The position numbers and the translations under genes are program-made. From Gammaproteobacteria bacterium (GTDB lineage: Bacteria; Pseudomonadota; Gammaproteobacteria; Steroidobacterales; Rariloculaceae): a stretch of DNA of 64,000 nucleotides. The notes below the pieces were generated by a model that searched no databases, had not been told where the DNA came from, and was given only the letters and a program-made list of their open reading frames with translations. This document shows positions 54,882-64,000 of the stretch, one piece after another. The DNA lies in assembly GCA_022820625.1 (NCBI GenBank), contig JAJEFE010000062.1:1-64000 (forward strand), read 5' to 3'. Position 1 is the first letter of the stretch. Each line of letters starts with the position of its first letter.

Positions 54882-57452
54882 TCATTCCGCCGGAAGTGAC
54901 TCCTGCAAGCTCTCGATGCGTTCCATTCCGACCAGGCGGGCGCCTTCATCCAGCCGGATCAGGCGCACTCCCTGGGCGATTCGGCCGAGAACCGAAATCT
55001 CCGAGACCATCGTGCGCACGAGCGTGCCGCCGGAACTGATGAACATGATTTCGTCTTCCTCGCCCACCCGGAGCGCGCCAACCGCAGGACCGTTACGTTC
55101 CGTGGTCTGGATGGCGATGGTGCCCTGGCCGCCCCGTTTATGAACCGGAAAAGCGTCGACGGCGGTGCGCTTCCCGTATCCATTTTCCGTGGCCACGAGC
55201 ACGTCATCCTGATCCGGGATGCAAAGATCGATCACCGCATCGTTGGCGCCCTTCAGCTTCAGGCCGCGAACGCCTGCCGCGGTGCGCCCCATCGGACGAA
55301 CACCCGACTCCTGGAACCGAATTGCTTTTCCGGAACGCGAGAAAAGCATGATGTCCTTGTCTCCGTCGGTGATTCCCACACCGATCAGATGGTCGTTCCC
55401 GCGAAGCCCCACAGCGATGATTCCCGGAGCAAGCGGCCGCGAAAAAGCGCTCAGGGGTGTCTTTTTCACCCGGCCCCGGCTGGTGGCGAAAAACACGTAA
55501 CGGTCATCCTCGAACTCGCTGATGGGCAGGACTGCGTTGATCCGTTCGTCCTGTTCCAGCGGCAGCAGGTTCACGATGGGCCGGCCCCGGGCGCCCGGAC
55601 TCGCCTGGGGGACCCGGTAGACCTTGAGCCAATAAACCTTTCCGCGGCTTGAGAAACACAACAATGTGTCGTGGGAATTGGCGACGAACAACTGGTCGAC
55701 GAAATCCTCTTCCTTGACGCGGGTCGCTGCCCGGCCCCTTCCGCCCCGGCGCTGTGCCTGGTACGTCGTCAGGGGTTGCGCCTTGGCATATCCACCGTGG
55801 GACAGCGTCACCACCAGGTCTTCCTGCGGAATCAGATCCTCGATGGTCAGATCCGCGTAGTCCTCGACGATTTCCGTGCGGCGTTCGTCCGCGTACCGAT
55901 CCCTGACCTCCGTCAACTCCTCGCGAATAACGCCAAGCAAGCGGTCCGGGTTGGCCAGTATTTCAATTAACTCATTAATTTTATCTACTATCTTGATGTA
56001 TTCATTGCTAATCTTGTCTTGTTCAAGCGCCGTCAAACGATGCAGACGGAGATCGAGGATTGCCTGGGCCTGGGTCCTCGACAGGCGGTATCCGACTCCA
56101 TCGATACCGCTTTCAAGCCCGAAATCTTCCGTCTGGCCCTCGGGCCTTGTGGCGTCGGCGCCCGCCCGCTCCAGCAGCGCCACGACCTGACCCGGCGGCC
56201 AGACGCGCCCCATCAACCCTTCCCGCGCTTCAGCGGGCGACGATGACCCCCTGATCAGCGCGATCACTTCATCGATGTTGGCCAGGGCAACCGTCTGCCC
56301 TTCCAGCACGTGGGCCCGTTCCCTGGCCTTGCGAAGCTGGTAGAGAGTACGCCGCGTGATGACCTCCCGGCGGTGACGGAGAAACGCCTCGAGCAGGCTC
56401 TTGAGATTCAACAGCCGCGGTTGGCCGTCCAGCAGGGCGACCATGTTGATGCCGAAGACGCTTTCAAGCTGCGTGTGCTTGAAGAGATTGTTCAGCACCA
56501 CGTCGGAAATCTCACCCCGCCTCAGCTCGATTACCACGCGCAATCCGTCCTTGTCGGACTCGTCGCGCAGTTCGGTGATGCCCTCCAGGCGTTTCTCGCG
56601 CACCAGTTCGGCAATCTTCTCGATCAGCCGCGCCTTGTTGACCTGGAAGGGCAGTTCGGTGATGACAATGGCTTCACGGCCCTTCTTGTCCAGCGGTTCG
56701 ATATGGGTGCGCGCGCGAATGTAGACCTTGCCCCGGCCGGTCTTGTAGGCGTTGAACACGCCCTGAACGCCGTATACCAGTCCTGCGGTGGGAAAATCGG
56801 GGCCCGGAACCAGCTCGATCAGTTCGGCGATACTCAATTCCGGGTTATCCAGCAGCGCCAGGCAAGCGTCGATGATTTCACCCAGGTTGTGGGGCGGGAT
56901 ATTGGTGGCCATGCCGACCGCGATGCCCGACGAACCGTTGACCAGCAACTGCGGCAGGCGCGTCGGCAGGACCGACGGTTCATGTTCGGTTTCGTCGTAA
57001 TTGGCGACGAAATCGACCGTCTCCATGTCGATGTCGGCCAACAACTCCTGGGCGATCCGCGCCATGCGCACTTCGGTGTAGCGCATCGCCGCGGGGGCAT
57101 CGCCGTCGACGGAACCGAAATTGCCCTGCCCGTCCACCAGGATGTAGCGCATGGAGAACTCCTGGGCCATGCGCACGATGGTGTCGTAGACCGCGCTGTC
57201 GCCGTGGGGATGGTATTTTCCGATCACATCGCCCACCAGGCGCGCCGACTTCTTGTAGGGGCGGTTGTACTCGTTGCCCAGTTCGCGCATGGCGTAGAGC
57301 ACGCGCCTGTGTACGGGCTTGAGGCCGTCGCGAGCGTCGGGCAGCGCCCGGCCCACGATCACGCTCATGGCGTAATCCAGGTAGGACTGCCGCATCTCGT
57401 CTTCGAGATTGACAGGCAGGATCTCTTTCGCCGCCTCCACCATAGAATCCAC
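54882..57452 (-). CDS. gyrA: DNA gyrase subunit A
   Basis: The 856-residue subunit breaks and reseals DNA. The quinolone-determining region reads [20 protein letters not shown], with Ser86 and Asp90 at the positions equivalent to E. coli 83 and 87, the susceptible-type residues. The catalytic tyrosine is Tyr125 (AMRYTEVRM). The GyrA box (QRRGGRG) and C-terminal pinwheel repeats are present. Codons for about residues 473-499 are strikingly AT-rich compared with the rest. It diverges from mtaD. Confidence 0.97.
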   Translation of the reverse strand: MDSMVEAAKEILPVNLEDEMRQSYLDYAMSVIVGRALPDARDGLKPVHRRVLYAMRELGNEYNRPYKKSARLVGDVIGKYHPHGDSAVYDTIVRMAQEFSMRYILVDGQGNFGSVDGDAPAAMRYTEVRMARIAQELLADIDMETVDFVANYDETEHEPSVLPTRLPQLLVNGSSGIAVGMATNIPPHNLGEIIDACLALLDNPELSIAELIELVPGPDFPTAGLVYGVQGVFNAYKTGRGKVYIRARTHIEPLDKKGREAIVITELPFQVNKARLIEKIAELVREKRLEGITELRDESDKDGLRVVIELRRGEISDVVLNNLFKHTQLESVFGINMVALLDGQPRLLNLKSLLEAFLRHRREVITRRTLYQLRKARERAHVLEGQTVALANIDEVIALIRGSSSPAEAREGLMGRVWPPGQVVALLERAGADATRPEGQTEDFGLESGIDGVGYRLSRTQAQAILDLRLHRLTALEQDKISNEYIKIVDKINELIEILANPDRLLGVIREELTEVRDRYADERRTEIVEDYADLTIEDLIPQEDLVVTLSHGGYAKAQPLTTYQAQRRGGRGRAATRVKEEDFVDQLFVANSHDTLLCFSSRGKVYWLKVYRVPQASPGARGRPIVNLLPLEQDERINAVLPISEFEDDRYVFFATSRGRVKKTPLSAFSRPLAPGIIAVGLRGNDHLIGVGITDGDKDIMLFSRSGKAIRFQESGVRPMGRTAAGVRGLKLKGANDAVIDLCIPDQDDVLVATENGYGKRTAVDAFPVHKRGGQGTIAIQTTERNGPAVGALRVGEEDEIMFISSGGTLVRTMVSEISVLGRIAQGVRLIRLDEGARLVGMERIESLQESLPAE

Positions 57453-57630
57453 TACCGTCTCGCGGTCTTCGCGACGGGCTCAGTTTTCCCCGGAAAAACC
57501 CCTGTTAATGCAGGCAAAGCGGGCTACCGCAGAATCTGTGCGACCTGCGGTTCACGCTGCCGAAATGCACTTGAAGAAACCGTAATCCAAGCGTTCAGGA
57601 TGACCGCGTAATTCTACCATAAGCGAGGGC

Positions 57631-57661
57631 TTGGCCCGCGGTCGCCGGACCCCGCTATACT
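57631..57661 (+). promoter_or_regulatory. Candidate promoter of the mtaD operon
   Basis: TTGGCC (57631-57636) and TATACT (57656-57661) are 19 bp apart, about 40 bp before the GTG of mtaD. The -10 is good and the -35 and spacing are weak. The rest of the 249-bp gap must also hold the gyrA promoter, which I could not pinpoint. Confidence 0.4.
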
Positions 57662-57701
57662 TCGCGCCTGTACCCGACTTCGCCATGGTGCGCCGTCTGC
57701 C

Positions 57702-59021
57702 GTGAGCCAACCCATCGATGCTCTGATTTGCCCGCGCTGGACCATCGCAGTGGAACCCGATACCGCTGTACGGGAGGCGCTTTGTCTCGCGGTCCAGGGC
57801 GGCAAGATCCTGGAATTGTTACCGAGAGAGCAGGCATTGCAGCGCTACGCTCCCGCAGAGGTATACGAGCGCCCGGACCACGTGCTGATGCCGGGGTTGG
57901 TGAACGCCCACACCCACGCCGCCATGTCGCTGATGCGCGGCTTCGCGGACGACATGCCCCTGAAGCAGTGGCTCACCGAGAAAGTCTGGCCCACCGAAAT
58001 GAGATTCGCGGCGCCGGAGTACGTTGCGGATGGCGCCCGGCTGGCCGTTGCGGAGATGCTGCGGGGAGGGATCACCTGCTTTGCCGACATGTACTTCTAC
58101 CCGCTGTCGACAGCCCAGGTGGCCGCGGAGAGCGGGATCAGGCTGGTGGCGGGCATGATCGCGCTGGAATTTCCCACTCCGTGGGCGGCCGATGCCGCCG
58201 AGTACATACGCAAGGGACTTGCCGTTCACGACTCGGTTCGCTCCGAGCCGCTGGTGAGCACGATGTTCGCGCCCCACGCCCCCTACACCGTCGCGGACGG
58301 CACACTGAAACGCATTCGCCAGCTCGCCGACCAGCTCGACGTGCCAGTGCAGACGCATCTCCACGAGACCGCCGGGGAGATCGACGACTCCATCTCGGAG
58401 ACGGGGCGGCGACCGATTCGGCGCCTCGACGATCTGGGGCTGATCAATCCGGGCCTGATGGCCGTGCACGCCACTCAACTGAGCGCCGGAGAAATAGATC
58501 TTCTGGCGCTGAACGGATGCAGCGTGATCCATTGCCCGCGCTCCAACCTCAAGCTGGCGAGCGGCGCTTGTCCCGTGGCCGACTTGCTGGCGGCGGGCGT
58601 TAACGTGGCGCTGGGAACCGACGGGGCGGCCAGCAACAACCGGCTGGATCTCTGGGCCGAAATGGACACCGCGGCGCTGCTCGGCAAGTGGGTCGCCGGC
58701 GACGCCGCTGCCCTGCCCGCTCCGGAGTTGTTGAAGATGGCCACCATCAACGGCGCCCGGGCGCTGGGACTCGAAGACGCCATCGGCTCGCTGGAGCCGG
58801 GCAAAAACGCGGATGTGATCTGCGTGCGCCTGGGCGCGGCGGAGACGCGTCCGGTGCACGACCCGGTATCTCAACTGGTTTATGCAGCCGGGCGGGAACA
58901 CGTCACCGATGTCTGGGTAGCCGGACAGCACCTGTTGGACGACGGCACGCTCACACGGATGGAAACGGCTGCCGTATGCGACAGGGCCGACCGATGGGCG
59001 AACAGGATGCACGTCTCGTGA
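57702..59021 (+). CDS. mtaD: 5-methylthioadenosine/S-adenosylhomocysteine deaminase
   Basis: The 439-residue amidohydrolase-superfamily enzyme (TRZ/ATZ type) probably deaminates methylthioadenosine for purine salvage, as its orthologue beside gyrA does in Pseudomonas. Metal ligands are visible in NAHTHAAMSLMRG, QTHLHETAGE and LGTDGAASNNRLDLWAEMD. GLEDAIGSLEPGKNADVICV is the conserved C-terminal turn. The start is GTG. Its end overlaps ubiG by 28 bases. Confidence 0.88.
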   Translation: MSQPIDALICPRWTIAVEPDTAVREALCLAVQGGKILELLPREQALQRYAPAEVYERPDHVLMPGLVNAHTHAAMSLMRGFADDMPLKQWLTEKVWPTEMRFAAPEYVADGARLAVAEMLRGGITCFADMYFYPLSTAQVAAESGIRLVAGMIALEFPTPWAADAAEYIRKGLAVHDSVRSEPLVSTMFAPHAPYTVADGTLKRIRQLADQLDVPVQTHLHETAGEIDDSISETGRRPIRRLDDLGLINPGLMAVHATQLSAGEIDLLALNGCSVIHCPRSNLKLASGACPVADLLAAGVNVALGTDGAASNNRLDLWAEMDTAALLGKWVAGDAAALPAPELLKMATINGARALGLEDAIGSLEPGKNADVICVRLGAAETRPVHDPVSQLVYAAGREHVTDVWVAGQHLLDDGTLTRMETAAVCDRADRWANRMHVS

Positions 59022-59734
59022 GCCGGACCGAGCGCAACGCGGACCCCGAGGAACTGGCCAGATTCGAAGCGCTGGCCGGCCGTTGGTGGAACCCCGACGG
59101 CCCAATGAAAGCGCTGCACGAAATCAATCCGTTGCGTCTGGATTACATCGACAGACGCGCTCCCCTGAAGGGCGCGCGCGTACTGGATGTGGGCTGCGGT
59201 GCGGGCCTGTTGAGCGAGGGAATGGCCCGGCGCGGCGCACGTGTCCTGGGCATCGACCTTGCCCGCGCCAGCCTCGACGTGGCCGCCGATCACGCCCGGG
59301 AGCACGATATCGAGGTGGAATACCGGTGCCAGGGCGCCGAGGAGCTGGCCGCCGAGCAGCCCGGAGCATTTGAAGTCGTGACCTGCATGGAAATGCTGGA
59401 GCATGTTCCGGACCCCTCTCTGGTCGTCGCAGCGTGTGCCCGCGCAGTACAACCGGGCGGAACGGTGTTCTTTTCCACGATCAATCGCAACCTGAAGAGT
59501 TTTCTGCTGGCCATCGTCGGCGCGGAGCATGTGCTGGGGATGCTGCCGAGAGGCACCCACGAGTACGAAAAGCTGATACGCCCGTCAGAGCTGGCCGCCT
59601 GGTGCCGGGAAGCCGGACTGCAGGTACTGGATATCACCGGTTTGCATTACAACCCCCTGACCCGGAGCTTCCGGCTCGGGGGCAATGTCGATGTCAACTA
59701 CTTTGTCGAGACGCAGCCAGAAATTGCGGAATGA
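58994..59734 (+). CDS. ubiG: Ubiquinone biosynthesis O-methyltransferase
   Basis: The 246-residue SAM methyltransferase performs both O-methylations of ubiquinone. LAGRWWNPDGPMKALHEINP is the family's substrate and membrane segment, VLDVGCGAGLLSEGMARRGA is SAM motif I, and FSTINRNLKSFLLAIVGAEH follows. I start at the ATG at 58994, inside the end of mtaD. Its TGA overlaps the next gene's ATG, so ubiG, mupP and yciK are coupled. Confidence 0.94.
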   Translation: MGEQDARLVSRTERNADPEELARFEALAGRWWNPDGPMKALHEINPLRLDYIDRRAPLKGARVLDVGCGAGLLSEGMARRGARVLGIDLARASLDVAADHAREHDIEVEYRCQGAEELAAEQPGAFEVVTCMEMLEHVPDPSLVVAACARAVQPGGTVFFSTINRNLKSFLLAIVGAEHVLGMLPRGTHEYEKLIRPSELAAWCREAGLQVLDITGLHYNPLTRSFRLGGNVDVNYFVETQPEIAE

Positions 59735-60393
59735 ACGTTAAGGCCGTTCTCATGGACCTGGACGGAACGCTGGTGGATACCGCTCCGGACCTGGTCGGCG
59801 TGCTGAACACGCTTCTGGTTGACCGCAGTCGTCCGCCCGTACCCTTTGCCATCGCCCGCAACGAGGTTTCCAACGGCGCCCTGGGACTTTTGCGGCTGGG
59901 TTTTCCCGAGCACGGCAGCGACGAAGAGCTTGAACCGTTGCGCCTGGAATTTCTTGAAATCTACACACGTAACGTATGCGTATATTCCCGTTTATTTAAC
60001 GGGTTAGATTATATTCTTTCAAAATTACATAAAGAATCGGTCTCGTGGGGTATAGTCACGAACAAACCTCACTCCATGACGGCTCCGTTACTTGAAGCAC
60101 TCGACCTGCCCCATCTGCCAGGTTGCGTCGTCAGCGGAGACCGGCTCCCGCAGCGCAAACCCCACCCTGCCCCGCTGTTGCTTGGCGCCGAGGAACTGGG
60201 CATCGGCGCGGAGCGCTGCATCTACGTCGGTGACGCACGCCGCGACATCGACGCCGGAAGGGCCGCGGGCATGGCCACCGTCGCCGCCGCCTACGGCTAC
60301 ATCCGCGCTTCCGACGATCCCGCGCAATGGGGCGCCTCTGCGGTCGTCCGGCGCCCCGGGGAACTGCTCGATGCAGTGAACGGCCTGGCATGA
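59731..60393 (+). CDS. mupP: HAD-family phosphatase, MupP/Gph type
   Basis: The 220-residue HAD phosphatase has motif I MDLDGTLVDTAPDL, motif II VTNKPH, the lysine in QRKPHPAPLLL and motif IV VGDARRDIDAGRAAG. Such proteins are often called phosphoglycolate phosphatase (Gph). In Pseudomonas the gene at this exact place, between ubiG and yciK, encodes the N-acetylmuramic acid 6-phosphate phosphatase MupP of cell-wall recycling, so I prefer that name; context rather than sequence decides it. Residues 79-110 are encoded by a very AT-rich patch. Confidence 0.8.
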   Translation: MNVKAVLMDLDGTLVDTAPDLVGVLNTLLVDRSRPPVPFAIARNEVSNGALGLLRLGFPEHGSDEELEPLRLEFLEIYTRNVCVYSRLFNGLDYILSKLHKESVSWGIVTNKPHSMTAPLLEALDLPHLPGCVVSGDRLPQRKPHPAPLLLGAEELGIGAERCIYVGDARRDIDAGRAAGMATVAAAYGYIRASDDPAQWGASAVVRRPGELLDAVNGLA

Positions 60394-61145
60394 ACCGCCC
60401 CATGTCATTGCGCACCTACAAGCCGCGCATCGATCTGCTGGAGGGCCGGGTGATCCTCGTCACGGGGGCCAATCGAGGGATCGGCCTGGCGGTGGCCCGG
60501 GATTTCGCGCGCCATGGCGCCACCGTCATCCTGCACGGGCGGGACGAGAAGGCACTGGATGGCCTGTATCGCGAGTTGAGTGAACTTGGTCCCGAACCCG
60601 CCGTCGCGGCACTGGACCTCGAATTCGCCCAGGGCAAGGACTACCATGACCTGACCACCCAACTGGAGACCCGATTCGGCAAACTGGATGGGCTGCTCCA
60701 CAACGCCAGCATTCTCGGCGACCGCAGTCCCGTCGAGCACTACGATATCGGCCTGTGGCAGAAGGTGATGCACGTCAACTTCAACGCGGCCTTCATTCTC
60801 ACGCGGTGCCTGCTGCCCCTCATGCGCCGCTCCGAAGACGCCTCCGTGGTATTCACGACCAGCGGAGTAGGCAACCAGGGGCGAGCCTACTGGGGCGCCT
60901 ACTGTTGTTCCAAATTCGCCACGGAGGGTCTGACGCAGACTCTGGCTGATGAACTGGAAAACACGAACATCAGGGTGAACTGTATCGACCCAGGGGCCGT
61001 TCGCACTGCCATGCGGCAGGCAGCTTACCCGGCTGAAGATCCCCGGACCCTGCCAACGCCCGAGAGCCTGACCGGCGCCTACCTGTACCTCCTGGGGCCT
61101 GACAGCCGGCGGGTGAACGGAGAACGCATAAGGGCACAGCCCTGA
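60390..61145 (+). CDS. yciK: Short-chain dehydrogenase YciK
   Basis: The 251-residue SDR has the NAD(P) motif ILVTGANRGIGLAVARDFA, the NAS motif LLHNASILGDRSPVEHYD and a catalytic region ending YWGAYCCSKFATEGL. The Tyr and Lys of YxxxK are present (Y-CCS-K). It overlaps mupP by four bases. YciK accompanies ubiG and mupP across gammaproteobacteria, but its substrate is unknown. Confidence 0.88.
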   Translation: MNRPMSLRTYKPRIDLLEGRVILVTGANRGIGLAVARDFARHGATVILHGRDEKALDGLYRELSELGPEPAVAALDLEFAQGKDYHDLTTQLETRFGKLDGLLHNASILGDRSPVEHYDIGLWQKVMHVNFNAAFILTRCLLPLMRRSEDASVVFTTSGVGNQGRAYWGAYCCSKFATEGLTQTLADELENTNIRVNCIDPGAVRTAMRQAAYPAEDPRTLPTPESLTGAYLYLLGPDSRRVNGERIRAQP

Positions 61146-61173
61146 GCGCTTGCACACGGTCTGTTGCAAGCGC
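61146..61173 (+). terminator. Terminator between yciK and rluB
   Basis: A perfect 9-bp stem (GCGCTTGCA / TGCAAGCGC) with a 10-base loop begins right after the yciK stop and is followed by AGACCCTTTT. It lies between converging genes and may work in both directions. Confidence 0.65.
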
Positions 61174-61188
61174 AGACCCTTTTGCGGC

Positions 61189-61935
61189 TCAGCCGCCGGA
61201 TTCGGATCGCAGTCCGACTGCGCCGTACAGGGCCTCAAGCTCCGGTACGGTCAGTTGTCTTGTCATGCCACGATGCATGTCGCCAAGCGCTACCGGACCG
61301 TATTCGGTTCGCAGCAGCCGGTTGACCGGGATGTCCAGCGCCGCGAACAGGCGCCGAATCTCCCGGTTACGGCCTCCGTGGAGCGAAACACGGTACCAGG
61401 CGTTGGCGCCCGAGCCGCCGTGCATCGCTATGCTATCGAATTTCGCGACTCCGTCCTCCAGTTCAATTCCGTCTCGCAGTTGCTTCAACTGCCTGGTCGA
61501 AAGCCGCCCGAGTATACGCACGGCGTATTGCCTGGGAATCTCGTAGCTCGGGTGCATCAGGCGATGCGCGAGTTGACCGTCGGTGGTGAGGAGCAGCAGA
61601 CCGGCGGTGTTGATATCCAGGCGGCCCACCGCGATCCAGCGGCCCCGTCGCGGCGGTCTGACCTGCTGAAAAACGGTCGGCCGCCCCTCAGGGTCCCGGC
61701 GGGTGGTGACTTCGCCCACGCGCTTGTAGTAGGCGATGCACTGCGCGGGGCCGGCCGCGGTGGGCAGGTGCAACAAGCGTCCGTCGAGGTAGACGCGTTC
61801 GTTGCCCGAGAGCTGATCGCCCAACCTGGCCGGGACATCCTCGACGACCAGGCGCCCCTGCCTGATCCAACGCTCCACCTGCCTGCGCGAAGCCACGCCG
61901 GCGTTCGCCAGCACCTTCTGAATGCGCTCAGCCAC
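61189..61935 (-). CDS. rluB: 23S rRNA pseudouridine synthase RluB
   Basis: The 248-residue RsuA-type enzyme modifies U2605 of 23S rRNA in E. coli numbering. An S4 domain opens the protein (ERIQKVLANAGVASRRQVER), followed by the catalytic GRLDINTAGLLLLTTDGQLA with its Asp. YRVSLHGGRNREIRRLFAAL is also typical. It starts at GTG and overlaps scpB by eight bases, the usual scpA-scpB-rluB order. Confidence 0.92.
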   Translation of the reverse strand: MAERIQKVLANAGVASRRQVERWIRQGRLVVEDVPARLGDQLSGNERVYLDGRLLHLPTAAGPAQCIAYYKRVGEVTTRRDPEGRPTVFQQVRPPRRGRWIAVGRLDINTAGLLLLTTDGQLAHRLMHPSYEIPRQYAVRILGRLSTRQLKQLRDGIELEDGVAKFDSIAMHGGSGANAWYRVSLHGGRNREIRRLFAALDIPVNRLLRTEYGPVALGDMHRGMTRQLTVPELEALYGAVGLRSESGG

Positions 61936-62560
61936 CGGTGTCGGTCGAATCCGGATCCTCCAGCGCTGCCTGGTCCGGCAGTTCAGCCGGCAGACCGGGT
62001 TCGGGAAGCTCCAGCGCCACGTTGAGATCGTCCAGGTCCCGGATCTCCGACAGCGGCGGCAGATCGTCTAGCTTCTTCAACCCGAAGTAGTCCAGAAATT
62101 CCTTCGTCGTGGCGTAGAGAGCAGGCTTGCCGGGCACATCCCTGCGGCCGACCACGCGAATCCAGCCGCGCTCCAGCAAGGTCCTGACCATGTTGGTGCT
62201 GACCGAAACACCGCGAACCTGTTCGATATCACCCCGGGTCACGGGCTGCCGATAGGCGATCAGGGCCAGCGTCTCCAGCATTGCCCTGGAGTACCGGGGA
62301 GCGCGCTGCTCCCAGAGCGGGGCGAGCCGCGAGGTCATGGATTGGCGGATCTGGATCCGGTAGCCGCTGGCAACCTCCCTGAGTTCGATGCCACGGCCCT
62401 TGTAGTCGTTGCCGAGTTCCTGGAGAGCGGCCCTTATCGTTCTGCGCTCCACGTCCCCGGAGCCGGCCGCGAACAGCTCGTCGAGCTGGTCCAGGCTCAA
62501 CGGTCGCCCGGCCCCAAGGAGGGCGGCCTCGACAACATGCTTGATCTCCGCGATTTCCAT
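61928..62560 (-). CDS. scpB: Segregation and condensation protein B
   Basis: The 210-residue kleisin partner forms the SMC-ScpAB condensin. It has the double winged-helix layout with MLETLALIAYRQPVTRGDIE, QVRGVSVSTNMVRTLLERGW and VGRRDVPGKPALYATTKEFL, all family signatures. It begins nine bases after scpA. Presence of ScpAB implies SMC rather than MukBEF-type condensation, at least in part. Confidence 0.93.
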   Translation of the reverse strand: MEIAEIKHVVEAALLGAGRPLSLDQLDELFAAGSGDVERRTIRAALQELGNDYKGRGIELREVASGYRIQIRQSMTSRLAPLWEQRAPRYSRAMLETLALIAYRQPVTRGDIEQVRGVSVSTNMVRTLLERGWIRVVGRRDVPGKPALYATTKEFLDYFGLKKLDDLPPLSEIRDLDDLNVALELPEPGLPAELPDQAALEDPDSTDTGG

Positions 62561-62569
62561 CGCTGCCGC

Positions 62570-63493
62570 TCAGGCGCGCTGTTCTTCCGGGCCTGCGCTG
62601 TCCGGGCCTGCGCTGTCCGGGCCCGGTGCGTCCGCAGCGGCCCGCAGATAGATGGGCCCGTAGAGTTCGTTCTGCACGACATCCACCGTGGCTTCCTTGA
62701 TCAACTCCAGGATGGCGAGAAACGTCACCGTCAGGCCGGGCCGGCCCTCAGCAGGGTCGAAAAGCCGTCTGAACTCGGTGAACCCGGTGTCTTTGAGCGC
62801 GTCCAGGATCTGTGACATGCGCTCCCTGACGGACAGGCGCTCCCGCTGGACGTGATGGTGAGAGTACAGATCAGCCCGCCGGACGGCATCGTGGAACGCC
62901 AGCAGCAGTTCCCTCAGGTCGACCTCCGGAGGCTTGGTGACCAATCGCTTTCCCTCGACCTCCGCGGCCGCCTGAGCGATATCCCGTTCCATGCGCTGCA
63001 GCGCGTCCATGTCCTCGGCGGCCGTCTTGAATCGCTCGTATTCCTGAAGGCGGCGGACCAGTTCGGCGCGGGGGTCCTCCTCCTCCTCGCTGTCTCCCGG
63101 TGGCCGCGGCAATAGCATCCTCGACTTGATCTCGGCCAGGGTGGCCGCCATGACCAGATATTCGCCCGCCAATTCAAACTGCATGTCCTGCATGAGTTCG
63201 ATATAGCGCGTGTACTGCTCGGTGACATCGGCGATGGGGATGTCGAGAATGTCCAGGTTCTGCCGCCTTATGAGGTACAGCAGCAGGTCGAGCGGCCCTT
63301 CAAAGGCCTGGAGAAAGACCTTGAGGGCGTGCGGTGGGATATAGAGGTCCCGTGGCAGCTCCGTAACCGGTTCTCCCTCAACCACTGCGAAGGGCATCTC
63401 ACGTTGCCGGGGATCGCCCGCCTCGCCGGAGATGGGTGGCGCCGTGGGAACCAGCTTGAGCCTGGGTTTTGATGAACTCCGGGTTTCAGTCAT
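62570..63493 (-). CDS. scpA: Segregation and condensation protein A
   Basis: The 307-residue kleisin bridges SMC heads. Its N-terminal domain is clear: VFLQAFEGPLDLLLYLIRRQ, LDILDIPIADVTEQYTRYIE, and LAGEYLVMAATLAEIKSRML. The C-terminal winged helix is FLAILELIKEATVDVVQNEL. The last residues contain a short tandem repeat (PGPDSAGPDSAGPEEQ) from a 15-bp DNA repeat. The gene starts directly after the stop of the M50 protease gene. Confidence 0.93.
   Translation of the reverse strand: MTETRSSSKPRLKLVPTAPPISGEAGDPRQREMPFAVVEGEPVTELPRDLYIPPHALKVFLQAFEGPLDLLLYLIRRQNLDILDIPIADVTEQYTRYIELMQDMQFELAGEYLVMAATLAEIKSRMLLPRPPGDSEEEEDPRAELVRRLQEYERFKTAAEDMDALQRMERDIAQAAAEVEGKRLVTKPPEVDLRELLLAFHDAVRRADLYSHHHVQRERLSVRERMSQILDALKDTGFTEFRRLFDPAEGRPGLTVTFLAILELIKEATVDVVQNELYGPIYLRAAADAPGPDSAGPDSAGPEEQRA
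62589..62633. repeat. 15-bp tandem repeat in the 3' end of scpA
   Basis: GGGCCTGCGCTGTCC occurs at 62589-62603 and 62604-62618, with a degenerate third unit to 62633. It is a multiple of three and lies in a non-conserved tail, so copy number could vary without breaking the gene. Confidence 0.75.
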
Positions 63494-64000
63494 TCATGCG
63501 AGTCCTGCTACCGTTCGCAGGAAGAATCTCAACAGAGGCAATCGCAGGGGATCCACCAGCGTCCAGAGAACGCCGGTGAACATCAACGCAATCAGGATCA
63601 GAAACCCGAACGGCTCCACGTATTGCAAGGCGCGCGCAAATTGCGGCGGCAGCAGGCCCGCCAGCACACGCCCACCGTCAAGGGGCGGAATCGGCAACAT
63701 GTTGAATACAGCCAGGAGGACGTTGATGACGACCCCGAACAAGCTCATTTGCACTATCCAGTCGCTTCCCAGGTCCAGGCCCAGATCGAATGCGATCCGT
63801 TGCGACAGCAACAGCGCCCAGCCAAGCGCCATCGCCAAATTGACTGCCGGACCGGCGGCGGCCACGAGGATCATGTCGCGCCGCGGGTTACGGAGGTTGT
63901 GAAACGCCACCGGCACCGGCTTGGCCCAACCAAAGGCCCACATGCCGGAACTTGCTACCACCATGACAAAGGGCACGATGATCGTGCCGAGAGGATCGAC
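63494..64000 (-). CDS. Site-2 protease family (M50) protein, 5' end beyond the window
   Basis: The visible 168 residues are the C-terminal part of a polytopic membrane protein. DPLGTIIVPF, FGWAKPVPVAFHNLRNPRRD, LVAAAGPAVNLAMALGWALL and FNMLPIPPLDGGRVLAGLLP are signatures of the small M50 branch related to sporulation protease SpoIVFB; the HExxH helix would be beyond the right edge. The frame is open to base 64000. It is immediately upstream of scpA, a neighbourhood common in proteobacteria. Confidence 0.88.
   Translation of the reverse strand, partial: VDPLGTIIVPFVMVVASSGMWAFGWAKPVPVAFHNLRNPRRDMILVAAAGPAVNLAMALGWALLLSQRIAFDLGLDLGSDWIVQMSLFGVVINVLLAVFNMLPIPPLDGGRVLAGLLPPQFARALQYVEPFGFLILIALMFTGVLWTLVDPLRLPLLRFFLRTVAGLA

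Overview
The window looks like chromosomal DNA from a GC-rich gammaproteobacterium. The best evidence is gene order. The right third carries gyrA, serC, pheA, aroA, cmk, rpsA, ihfB, lapA and lapB on one strand, with mtaD, ubiG, mupP and yciK diverging from gyrA, which is close to the arrangement I know from Pseudomonas and relatives. Three large TonB-dependent receptors, several Tat-exported enzymes and many secreted proteins of unknown role suggest an environmental heterotroph, possibly an uncultivated lineage. I cannot place it more precisely. I saw no rRNA, tRNA, CRISPR array, prophage or intact insertion sequence.

Region 1-11.1 kb is mixed. A 145-bp copy of the 5' end of a methyltransferase gene (238-382) repeats sequence at 6604-6748. 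Between the copies lie a lipoprotein with Ig-like domains and an HExxH protease motif, an IS66-type transposase remnant, a solute-binding protein without its signal peptide, an unrecognised PLD-like protein and a pterin dehydratase. Alanine racemase, an AcuI-type reductase and two unusual exported Rossmann-fold proteins follow.

Region 11.3-24 kb holds a two-subunit molybdenum hydroxylase (IorAB type), a probable iron-uptake group (TonB receptor, membrane-anchored winged-helix protein, PepSY protein), a Uma2-family protein, and the E1 alpha, E1 beta and E2 genes of a 2-oxo acid dehydrogenase complex without E3.

Region 24-44 kb is accessory and probably catabolic. It has two TonB receptors; a sodium:solute symporter divergent from an oxidoreductase, an M24-fold enzyme with an altered metal site and a tartrate/isopropylmalate-type dehydrogenase; two loci of DUF6152-like proteins with a secreted partner family, one ending in a Tat-exported amidohydrolase; and an RraA/HMG-aldolase-type protein divergent from a CoA transferase and an FMN-dependent hydroxy-acid oxidase. 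The substrate is unknown.

Region 44-64 kb is core: galU, comEA-like, lapB, lapA, ihfB, rpsA, cmk, aroA, pheA, serA, serC and gyrA, then mtaD-ubiG-mupP-yciK, then rluB-scpB-scpA and a truncated site-2 protease gene at the edge. Points of interest include galU, which has no ATG, GTG or TTG upstream of its nucleotide-binding motif but has a CTG behind a well-placed GGAGG, a second gene with the same arrangement, and short AT-rich patches inside gyrA and mupP.
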